Source: Trichoderma breve (taxonomy: Eukaryota > Ascomycota > Sordariomycetes > Hypocreales > Hypocreaceae). From it: a DNA stretch of 64,000 bases. Where the stretch lies: contig NC_079236.1 of NCBI RefSeq assembly GCF_028502605.1, positions 868,001-932,000 on the forward strand, read 5' to 3'. Below, piece after piece: positions 43,129-53,856 of this stretch. The notes beneath the pieces were generated by a model. The model saw only the letters and a list, made by a program, of their open reading frames with translations. It made no database searches and had not been told where the DNA came from. Numbering within the stretch: position 1 is the stretch's first letter; each line of letters begins with the position of its first letter. The position numbers were made by a program, and so were the translations under genes.

Positions 43129-46100
43129 CTATGGTACGTTCTCAGGATCGCTAAATTGTTCTGCTGCAACTTCCATCAGGCGATCCCAGATAATGCGGCG
43201 ACCACGGGCCTGTATTTCCCCTTGTAGGGTAGAATCGTCATCTGCTTGCTGAGGTCCTCGTGCCTGATCCTGAGCCTGAGCTTGTGCCTGGTAGACGGTG
43301 CTTTCCTTGTCACCGCCGGGCATTCCTGAGCCAGGTCCGGCTCCGACTGCGGAGTTGGTGCTGACGGTGACATGAAAATCGCTTCCGTCGTACTCGATCA
43401 GGGTACCAGGAATCTTAATGACAGGCTGCATTCCGGCTCGGGATGATGGGGATCCGGGAGACCTTACATCGCTAATTGAACGCCGTAGGTCGCCGCCATC
43501 ATCGAGCTCGATCGAAGACGTCGATGGCAAAGGGATATTGCCCCCTTTAGGTCTAGTAATAATATAAGCAATGCTTTAAGAAAGTAGCTGTATAAATTTC
43601 TTAAACTTACGCATTTTTAAACTTACAAACACGGCCATATTTCTCGCATTGGACGCATCGTGGATAGTCTGGATCACACTTAGTCTTCTTCTCTCTGCAA
43701 GTTATGCATGCAATGGCCAGCCGCTTGCGAGGCTTGCCCTCTTTTGTCACGCCCCAGTGGGCGTTTACAACCTCGCCATCAATAACCGTTTTACAGTGAC
43801 TTCCGTCGTCGTAGAAATAGCACATGCCTTCGCCGGGCACTTCTGCTGCCCGTATAAATCTCGGAAGAAAATGCGTGCCGGTCCAGATTTTCGGACTCAA
43901 GCCATTTTCCAAAAATGCAATCTGAGAAGAGACTGAAGGAGCTTTGATGATGAAATCATCATTGTGAGCTGCCGAGGGTTGACCATGATACAGGGCTTGC
44001 GCTTGCGCTTGTGCCTGCATGTACTCGTCATTTGGTGAAACGTTTTTGTCTTGCATGGCGGATTCCTGGGCAACCTGCGCTCCTACTTTGGCATGGAAGA
44101 ACTCTCGATCCCTTTCATCGGGTAAGCCACGAGCCTCTGCTGCCACGGCATTAACAGCATCGGGCCCCAGATCCGTAAAGTCCTTGTCATCGAGGTCTGT
44201 CAGTTCTTCGCTGGACGCTCGCACTGCATCTTGGCCGACCGTTCCATGCTCCTCATGAATGAAATGGCGATCTTTAATGTGTCTTTTGAGATATTCTCGC
44301 CTAATAAATATCGAGCCACAGATTGTACACTCAATTGGGTCTTGAATACCTCGCTGCTTTGCATAGTCATTGTGAAATGCCCAGTAGTGTCTATTTCGCT
44401 GCTTGTTGGATTTAAATCTTTGGAGGCAGATTTGCTGTTCCTGAGGTTCTGCCTCACATGGCAGGGTTGCGTCCCCTGAGCCAAATGAGCTAAGGAACGG
44501 GTTTGGTGAAAGGACGAATTTCTCGGAACTGTCACCCTCGGCCGAATTGCTAGCCTCCGAAACACCGGAGATAGGTGGCAATTGCTTGGTATAGGTGTCG
44601 GGTCTGGGACGAGCCAGAAATGGCTCATGACCGGTATATTCCCCGTCAAATAACCCCCGCCTATCGCTGGAGGGTGATGACAATTCAGGATCTATATTCA
44701 AGTGATGTTAATATCAAGATATCGGTGCATAAACGCTATACTAGATATATAGTGCTCACCATTGCTGCTTTTCACACGATCGGTGAAAGGGTTAGTTGCT
44801 TCCATGACTGGAGGCGGCAGAGGTGGTGGAGCGCTCGAAGACCCGGCTAGTTCGCTTTCATCCTCACCAGAAACATCCGGTTCGGGTGGCCAAATGTAAA
44901 TGTCTGGATTAGGAGAGTCATAGTTGATCCAACCAATTGATGGTATTTCCTTCCCTTTGTTTCTAGGGTTGACACGCTCTTCTTCAAGCTGGTGATCATC
45001 TCCAGGCTTTGCCGCACGCAGATACTCTTCGTACGGGGAGAGCCATTGCAAGAACGAATTCTTGAGCGACGTAGACAAGGACGACATGATCCTGCCGCTG
45101 TAGCCGAGATCTTTCGCAATCTCGGCCCACTCCTTCGACTTGCACACCTTGTCAAATCCGCCTCTGGATTCAACTAGATTCTTTAGGCGATAAACGTCGA
45201 CGGGCTTTTTATCGACATATGGCAAACGATTCAAGTTATTCCCTTGCTGCTTGTGAAACTTGGCAAGCCCCTCTAAATAATCAAGATTGGCTTGTGTACC
45301 GAAGAGAATATCTGTACCTAAGAGCAGAGAAATATTAATAAGTGAATTCTTTTATCTCTTTATTTACCTCTCTCCTTGTGAATATATTAGAGATTCTTGC
45401 TCTGTAAGGTGAAGACTTACTGCCTTCTCCGGTTGACGGCTATCGGCTTGGTTAGCAGGTTGTACTGTTGGGCACGTTGCTAAGCCTCTCGTAAGGGGCA
45501 AAAGTACATACTTCAGTGTCCATTGCAACTTTGGGGTTTGTTGGATCGGGTGGAAGCACTTGTAGATCAATATCCGTCTTCTCTTCGATATTGACATGGC
45601 CACGACAATCAGGACAATACCATTTCTCCTTTGATGAGGGAGCAACAGTAAGGCCTACACATTCCAAATGGAACCATTTATATTTGCAGCCCTGATATGT
45701 TATTAGTGGGGTATTTTCTCGATTGTGGCATATTCGAAGACGTATATCAAATAAAGCCAGAGAGAATAAGTTTAAACTCACGTCAACATTATCGCATCGG
45801 ATCATGATACCAACGCTTCCTCTGTTGCAGAGGCAGGACTGCGGTTCATCTGGGTTGTTTGAATCGCCTTTGTTCCCCACCACTACCCTCACCTCTCCAT
45901 CTTGGTTGCTGTCATCTATAACTGTTATGGAAGCTTCATCGGGGGCTTCAGAGATATCATTTAGTTCGCTTTGGCGTCTTTGTAGGAGGTCTACATTAAG
46001 CTTGGTAAGCTCCTTTTGGAACTCATCCAACAGATCCGAGTTCATGCCAAACAGTTCTTTGGCCACCATGTAAGCGTTTTCTGTGGAACGAGTGCCATTC

Positions 46101-49100
46101 TGGGCATCTAGAAGAACTTCGAGAAGTTGGCCGGATATGCGAGGGCTGCCAATGAAACGTTGCTGGTAGAATTAAGTCAGTATATAGATTCGAGTTGTGT
46201 CACATCTTGCGACCCAGCTTACCTCAACCTTATCCACATAACTCTCGACGGTCTTGTTGAGCTCAGCATAAGCCAGCTTTGGTGTGTTATTTTTATCAAG
46301 GCCAATCTGTCCACCGGCAGCGGCATTCATAGCGCTTTGCTGCTTTGCCATCATGGCTCTAGTTAAATGCTCGATAGCAAGGCGGCGAAGCTGTTCAGGC
46401 GAAAGATTAGAGTCCTTACTCCTAAATTGCTCTTCCAAAGAGCTAATCTGTACACCGATAGTAGAGGGGACTCCGTTTCGCATAGCGGGCGATGAGGCTT
46501 GCATTGCTTGCAAAGCCTGCAACTGAGCTTGTGGGATGCCGCTCGTTTGCGACGGTGGAGCGCCCATTTGGGCTTGAGGTTCATTAAAATAGTGAGCTGA
46601 TATAGACGTCAGGTCAGCACTCATCATATTCTCTCTATGTTGTTGGAAGGATTGCTGGCTACATGATTCCTCTTGTTCCATCATGGCATCTTCAGAGCTG
46701 TTCCGATCTGCAAGCGTAGGCCGACTGAGAGCTTCCGACATACTCTTGCCCTGCTGGTTGGGTTCCGTATCCAGACCATCCTGAGTATTAAGGCCCATGA
46801 TAGCAGGTTCTGATATGCCAATTTGGATAGTAGATTGCTTATTATGAGGCTCAAACAGCCGCACTGTTAACGCATCAAGAACCTCGACCTGATAGCCGGT
46901 CGGCATTACGCTGTTGAGCTCGTGCATAAAAGAAGGATACCCATCACATAGCCGGCCAATGTTGGTAATACCTTGGCGTATTTGGTCACCATTGCTAGTA
47001 GCAAACACGTTAGCAGTCTATGCAGAGCCTGGTAGCTATATTCAACCAACTTACACGAATGTATGTTGCCGAGATACCGTAGCAAATTGAACAGCACAAG
47101 AAAGTTTCTTGAGGCGGCATCTTGTACATGGATCAGGAGATTTGGCGTCACATTCGGCCTATATGCCATGAGAAAATGACTTGTAACATAGTAGTCATAT
47201 ACCTACCTCTGCCACCCTGCATTCGAAGCATGACCGTTGCCATGCTTCAGGGACCCATTCAGTTGTTGTTATATCAGCCAAAATGACACGAAATCTGGTG
47301 AATTTATCGGGTTGGTCCTTGAAATATGTCTTTACCGTGTTGAAGAAGTTTTGGCCGCTCATTCGAATTATTCGAGCAGCTTGGACATCCTCCGAATGTT
47401 GAACTCCTTGTTGTCGCTGTGGGTTTAAAAAGATGTTTAGTACTTGGTAAATAAATCAAGATTTGCACCACCATGAGAACTTTAGAACCGTACCTTTGAA
47501 GGGGTGTTATTCTGGAATGAGTTATCCTTCTCGCTATTACCTTCGTCAGGGGACTGTTCAGACTCTTTCAGTCCGATGCTTGCCAATAGTCCTTTATCGA
47601 CTAGCCACATGGTCATCGTAATATGCAGACCTGGCTCAACCGTCTCCTCCCACACAGAAGGAAGAATAATGTTTCCATCAGGTCCAGTTAAATCATAATG
47701 GCCCGCTTGGACGCGGGGTCCCAGAATGTCAACCTGTGAGAATGCCTGCTTTATCAGATGATCCATTTCCTATTATAATAATGTCAGTGAACTATACTTG
47801 AGAAATAATTGACGAGTGGAAGGGAAAACGAGAGAACCTACCTGCCAGGTATAGCATAAATGAACGGGAAAGTTAAACCTTCGACCAACGGCATCTGTAA
47901 ACTTGATCGGAGATAATAATTTTGCCATTTTAGAAGTCCCTTCTTTTTTCCTGACCATTTCTTCAATATTCTGTTGAGTCTTCTTTAATTGTGCAGCCAC
48001 ATTCTCTGCCTCTGAAGCAGTTAGAATCTTAGAAGCTTTTTGCAACGCCCCTCCTTTTGCCTCAGATTGGGCCGTTTGATTCCTTCCGGTCTTGAGTTTG
48101 TCCACTAGATTGGAAAAGACCTTAGAGGCCAACTCTGTTTCAAATTCAACAGAAAGCGTCTCTCCATTCTCATCAATGCCACCATAGGCTCCCTCATCGA
48201 GAGAGTAATTGGCATCGCTGGACTCGGGGCTATTCTCGGACTCTGCGTCCGAGTCGACTTCAACAGGTAGAGCTGATAGCGATACCTCTTCAAGATGTTT
48301 AGAATGATGCTTGGTAATGGCAATCTTTCCGTTGCCTGTTTCTTCTCTACAAAGAGGACACTCCGCAGATGCCCATTTAGGCTCCATCTCGTGGTCCAGC
48401 GCTAGGTGAGCAATCCACTTATCGCGACTTTCAAAGGTACTGCTGCTATAGGGACATGATAGATCTAAACACATGTACGGTTGAAGGTCAAGGTATATAT
48501 GCTGTCTAATTGCCAATTAGCTTTGTCATACAATCATGCTTCTCGGGCTTGGGATACTTACTTCCACGCAGAGTTGTTGGTAATAATTACCGTACGACCA
48601 CAGGCAATGCAAATAAAAGGCGAGCCTGCCTTGGCTTCTTTCGGGAGTGGTGGAATGCGTACAGACTGGCCGTCGTGATTGTAACTCATTGTGGTTTCTG
48701 CGTAGGACATAGTTAATGCTATGGATGTGCCGACGCCGGAATCATGGAATTTGGTGTTGGTGATTATTGTCCCTGCATGGGTTCCCGCTTCTTGATTGAC
48801 AATAGGCAGGGGCTCTTCTTCTTCCTGATATTCTCTTGCTTCTTGGCACCGCAGAAAGCGTTCATAGTTAGCTCTACCGAGATATAGAGTAAGAGAAACA
48901 TCTGCGCGAGGGAATCTGTTCCCAATCTTATCGGAATAGCTCTTTTCAGGACCCCAGGTAGAGAGAGCATGGCTTTCGATGATATGTTCATGCTGAGCGT
49001 CGAATATCGGGTGCTTCAACAAAGGGTCCAGGCCGGATAGAACGAGAGTATCGGTCTTGAGGTCCTCTGCAATCTCATAAATATCATCGTCTGAGAAGTT

Positions 49101-49656
49101 AGAGGCTGCATCACTGGAAGAATCATCACTTTGTCGACAGGATTCTTCAGCTATGAGACCCGCTGCTGCTTCAATATTTAACTCAACGTTGGAACACAAT
49201 ACTTTTATTTTCTCCGACGAGATATTCACCGCAGGTACTAAGCCTATAGGCAGCGGCAAGTATCATGTCAGTTCAGCTAACCAGTCAACGAAACACAACT
49301 GGCGACAGATACGTACGTTCGGTAAGTACACGTCCAATATGCAATAAATTCTTGAGAGTTGTATAACGGAGTTTGCGTGACTTGTTGAACGTCTCATTCA
49401 GACGGCCCTGGGTGATTCCAAAGCCATCCGACCACAGAATCAGAGCACTGCAACTGCGTTCAATATTTATCCGAGCGTCCCCAGGGATCCTGGCGTGGTT
49501 CGATAATGCGAGAACGATTTCTTTAAAGAGAGCCAGTAAGCTTGAGGAGAGCTCGGCAATCTCATTATGCTCGGCAGTCTCTTCGATGTAGTCACTGGGG
49601 TGGATATCCTGTTGCTGTTGGTGCCATTCCTGGGTATATCGAAGAAGTTCTGCCAT
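43129..49656 (-). CDS. Giant multi-reader zinc-finger/ULD/Zn2Cys6/PHD/ARID protein
   Basis: Thirteen exons join without a stop: 49656-49317, 49243-48562, 48505-47842, 47769-47494, 47416-47207, 47158-47055, 46994-46223, 46162-45782, 45691-45512, 45439-45421, 45317-44760, 44691-43611 and 43552-43129. They give 1,896 residues ending at TAG. In order: helical fungal N-terminus (1-113); C2H2-like region (about 323-420); ubiquitin-like domain with KFTDAVGRRFNFP and GHYDLTGPDGN (538-620); Zn2Cys6 with Cys 717, 720, 727, 735, 738, 745; PAH-like segment with FMHELNSVMPTGYQVEV (759-799); ING-type PHD with MIRCDNVDGCKYKWFHLEC (1126-1173); ARID (1210-1310, LSTSLKNSFLQWLSPYEEYL); C2H2 pair (1474-1538); canonical Zn2Cys6 (about 1722-1752, ACITCREKKTKC). 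It should be a nuclear chromatin or DNA-binding regulator. The ATG is preceded by an in-frame stop. All splice sites are inferred by eye. Confidence 0.75.
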
Positions 49657-50187
49657 TATGGCACTCTTCCACCCAAGAGATTACGGCGCGACAAAGAAAT
49701 TCGACTTCGGAGCGGAATATTACAGCAACGACTTGGTGGATGGCTTGGAACTCATTTACTCTTGGCGGATACGTGATCGCAGCTTCAATGTTGATGTTGT
49801 TGTATGGAAAGAAATTGCATGAAGTTGGCAATACACAGACAGGCCCCATGAGACGCATTCATGTGGACATAGCCACGATTAAAGATGCGGAGGTGTGCCA
49901 GTCGCCTAAATCAGCCAATAAATCATGTTGCTAGTGAGGCCGACAAGGATTGGTTGCAGGTTGGGCGGATTCGGAGGATTCTAAGGCTCAATGCTAGCTG
50001 AACACATGCATGTACATGCGCATGTACACATAGGCGTTTGAGGAGGCTCAGCCTCAATTGCCTCCGGAATCTGTTTGAGGTTATGCAAACGTTTATCTCT
50101 TCAACTCCTACCTGATGAAGGCGGCCAAAGAGCTCACCAGATTCTCCTAGGGCACGAAATAGCGAAGCCATCGCCAGTCAGCTAGGA
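49657..50187. promoter_or_regulatory. Divergent promoter region, giant regulator and DUF7580 gene
   Basis: A 531-bp gap between outward-facing start codons. It contains a short CATGTACATGCGCATGTACA palindromic run at about 50009-50028, on the DUF7580 side. Shared regulation is plausible but unproven. Confidence 0.5.
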
Positions 50188-52076
50188 ATGGATCCATTAT
50201 CTGTGTCGTATGGAATCCTGCCCATGGTTGGGAACTCCGTCAACGTGTACAAATCTGTTCGCGCCAAGTTCAAAATATTCTGCCACTATTCTGCCGAAGT
50301 CGAGAGAATACGGAAATTATTTGGATCACAGCGAGACTATTTTCTCAATGAAATAGAGTTAGTGTTGCGGCTGGTCTTACAGGACCAAGACGTCGTCAAA
50401 TCCATGATGAAGGATCCTGCGCACACCGAATGGCATGCTCATAGCCTGGAGAAGAAGTTAGAAGCCCTTTTGGAAAGAAACTTGATGTCGCTGATAGACA
50501 TTGTCAACGATATTAACGACAGTATATCGACACTTCAGAAGGCATTTAAATGCTTTGCGCCGTTGGAAGAAGAGCAAAAACGGGTAAGATGCAACATACA
50601 GGCAATTGCTGCAAAATGCAACTGTTAACTCAAGCTACTCTCAAGGACGAGCAACTACAGCGGAAACCACTGAAAGACTGCGTTCGGAAACTGAGAAAAC
50701 GAGTCACTATTACATTCGAGAAGAAAAACTTTGAAGATCAAATCGACGTCCTGGAGAAATCGAATAGCGCATTAAGACGGCTGCGTGAGCAAGTCAGCGA
50801 ACTCCAAAAGCCTCCGTCGTATACAACCGGGAAGCAATGTAAGAGAGCAGGAAGGCTGCCACTGGAGTTCAAGGGATATAGAGATATACGAAGGGCTTCC
50901 AAGGCGCTCCACGAAGCATTGACAGCGGCTTGGTCTAGCACACAGGCGCCTCACCTGAGACATTTCGTCAAGCTCTTCCTGGACGCTAAAGCAGAGACTG
51001 ACGTGCAGATGGAGATTGCCATCCTATGTTATGGTGCCCAACTACAGCAGACGGCTATTTTCCAAACAAACTTGACCAGACTAGAGGTCAGATCGAGAAC
51101 AATGGACTCCATAATGTGGTCCAGCGCTAGTTTATTGAGTCCAGCTCCAGAGATGGACAACTCACAGAACAGCCGACGAAAACGACCAAAGGTCAGATTC
51201 TCCGACATTGGCGATAAGTCTGGTCTCGGCAATATCGACGCCGAATCATTATCCCAATACTCGATAGCCAATACCTCACAATCCACCATAGTTTCTCCGG
51301 ATGATCTTCAGCTTACGGGGCATTTCTGTCCTGAGCTATTAAGACGATGCTCAACTCCGGATATGGTGTGTAAAGCAGAGGGCCTGGGACATATCGACAG
51401 TTGTATGCAAGAACCATTTCGCCACTGTTTCTTTCCTTGTTCGAATAACCATAGTTGTGGCAAAATGGGGCTTGACGACGTGATGCTCATGGATGAAGCT
51501 CTTGGCCAGTCTGCCAGCAACAGACTGACTATCGTTGGCCAGCTGCGATTAGCTCATCGACTCGTTTCTGCGGTGCTAAAGTTCAATTCGACTCCTTGGC
51601 TGAATGAGGTGTGGAGCTTCAGAGACCTTGCTTTCTTTCGACAAGGGGATGACTTGACATTATCGCTCCAGACGCTACACTTTGGCGTAGAGCTGATTCA
51701 TGGCGGGCCTGATCCAGGAGAATCTTTGATGGATGTTGAGTCTCCAGTCAGTTTGACGCAATCTATTGAAGATGTGCAATACAAGCATGGTGTGCGCAAC
51801 GTAACGCTGTATAGTCTGGGAGCAGCTCTACTGGCTATTGGGAGGTGGGAGCGCATCGATCATAATGACATTGAGGGAGTCCGTCGATTAGCATCGCAGT
51901 CATGCTATTTAGGGCCTGTGTATCAGGAATTGACTCAAAAAGTCCTCGATTGCGATTTTGGGTATGGAAAGGATCTGAAGAAGCCGAGACTTCAAGAGGC
52001 CATTTATGAGATGGTTGTATTAGAGCTGGAGTCGATGATTGCGAGCCTCGATATATCAGGGGAAGAAGATGAGTAG
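50188..52076 (+). CDS. DUF7580-type fungal protein
   Basis: Two exons, 50188-50583 and 50646-52076 (intron GTAAGA...CTCAAG, phase 0), give 608 residues. The N-terminus (MDPLSVSYGILPMVGNSVNV) is a helical fungal module with repeated amphipathic and coiled-coil helices up to about residue 260. The C-terminal half has the pattern of DUF7580: LTIVGQLRLAHRLVSAVLKF, WSFRDLAFFRQ, LYSLGAALLAIGRWER and VRRLASQSCYLGPVYQELTQK. Members are abundant and expanded in ascomycetes, often near NLR, HET or prion-like genes; their biochemical role is not established. No catalytic motif is visible. It is divergent from the giant regulator, which also begins with a fungal-specific helical region. Confidence 0.8.
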
Positions 52077-53856
52077 CATTAGCACACATACCCACGTATA
52101 TGTATTCTTATCCTATTGTGAAGAGAAAATAGGGCTTTACTTCTTCCAGTCTCGAGGAAGCTATCTAGAAGGAATGAAAAAGAAACAAACAAACAGAAAA
52201 CATCGTCTCCCATGACAAACGGCCAACGGGGCAGTCGCAGCTTCCAGCATGAGGAGGATCACGTAAAACCACACGCGATTCTTAACACCTATTCTAGATA
52301 TAGTTATATATCACCAAGTAGGGCAGAATTAACGTGAGCAGATACATTTTGCGTGAAAGGATTATGCATGCGAAAAGTAGCGTGGAATCCTGAAGGATGT
52401 CTGCTCCATGATATCACCAATTACATGTACATGAATGCGAATACCTGAGTGCTTGCAACCTGAAGACACTGCCTTCTAGCACAGCTCAGAAGTTCGATAA
52501 AAAGGGCTACTTTATTGAAAAGCCATCCAATTCTCTCTTGTTCAACTACGATTGGCTTACAGTAATGCCTAGACGCATCGAATATGGAACTACACGTAAC
52601 CATCCTCTCTCCAGGGCTGAAAGCTTCACTGACCAGCAGATGGTCCAAGTGACCAAGGCATATGTACCCGTTGTTATCCATCACAGCCAATCAACGCCCA
52701 AGATCCTCACGACCCCAGTCTCGCGATGGTGCCGTATTGCGCGTATTTGCTTTTAGGGTGTGCTTGGCTTTCATGCGTCAAATGCTAGTGCGAATACCAG
52801 CGGCCCACGTCTCGAAGGATCGGCGCTACGAGGAAGTTAGGAATTAGGCTTCGGTGCCGCATTGTTCGCTTGGGTATCGTATTGCTCGTAACACCCGGGA
52901 ATTACATTGAAACTGCATGAAGGTACAATGAGTAGCAGCAAGCGGTCGGCAAAGGAGCGAAGTGGCGCCATACCAAGCTTGAGGTTGATTGTGATTTGAC
53001 GTTGAAGCTGTACCTACATCCATGTAGACAGACTTGGAGATTGCTTCAAAGAGGCTGTGCAACAACTGGGTGTCAAGACTTCACGTTTCAATCTCATTCA
53101 AACGTGCTAAGGCTAGAAGTGTCACGGCGCTGCGACTGCTACGTTTACGGTTTAAATCTCTCTATGATGCAGTATCCATTTGATTCAACCGCCTATTTCA
53201 TTTTGTCGAGGTCCGCATGTTCTTGATCCCCATTTGGGAAATACGTGGCGCTGATTCTCCCCAGCCCCGCAGAGCAACATTTAGCGTCCACCTTATCCAT
53301 TCTGGGCCAAATATGGCGCTGCTAGCTGCCTGTGGTTAGCTGGGGCTTCACTAAAGGCCGTGCTGACAGGGGATCCTACGGGGCTTTCAGGGCAGCTGGA
53401 GCCCTATATCCCCTCCATTAAATCGAGACCAGCCACTAGCACCAGCATCGACATCATGGCGCAGCTAGGCACGAGCATCGACTCTTCTCCTTTGCCTCTT
53501 TCAATGCCTCACAAGTAAAACAACCGAGCCAAACGAGACGCAGCCCACACGTGTGATCCCTGTCGCAAATACGCGGATCAATCCTCCAGCATCATGGCGG
53601 CCGTTGCGACTCTCTCCTGGCTAGTGCCTCGATGGCCAAGACAACGGACGAACGCATTAGGTCCTCATGGATGTCAATGTATTTAAACCTAATGATCCTC
53701 CCGTCATTGTTGGCCCTGCTTCTTATTTGGATCTGAATCATTCCTATAGCTGATTCAAATCAAGGGTCTAGTCTCATCGTCCCCTCTTGCACAAGGGTGA
53801 CGACGGCATTCACTCCTTAACATCATCTTCATCGTCCTCAGACAATCTCTCTGTGC
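52077..53856. other. Intergenic, upstream of ABC transporter; no gene
   Basis: 1.8 kb with no supported coding region. It should contain the DUF7580 3' flank and the ABC transporter promoter. Frames at 52538-52756 and 52996-53226 have no recognisable content. No RNA gene or repeat array was found. Confidence 0.5.

Noticed and set aside
43129..43170. Treating the 42-nt GT-AG interval as a certain intron that removes the TAG
   Set aside because: It is in frame but shorter than typical fungal introns and lacks a clear branch site, so it is kept only as one of three explanations.
46906..47169. Open frame with a protein-like start (MAYRPNVTPNLLIHVQ) on the minus strand
   Set aside because: It is a shadow of exon 47158-47055 read in the wrong frame. 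The phase-0 splice from the previous exon puts this stretch in a frame that completes a six-cysteine Zn2Cys6 cluster.
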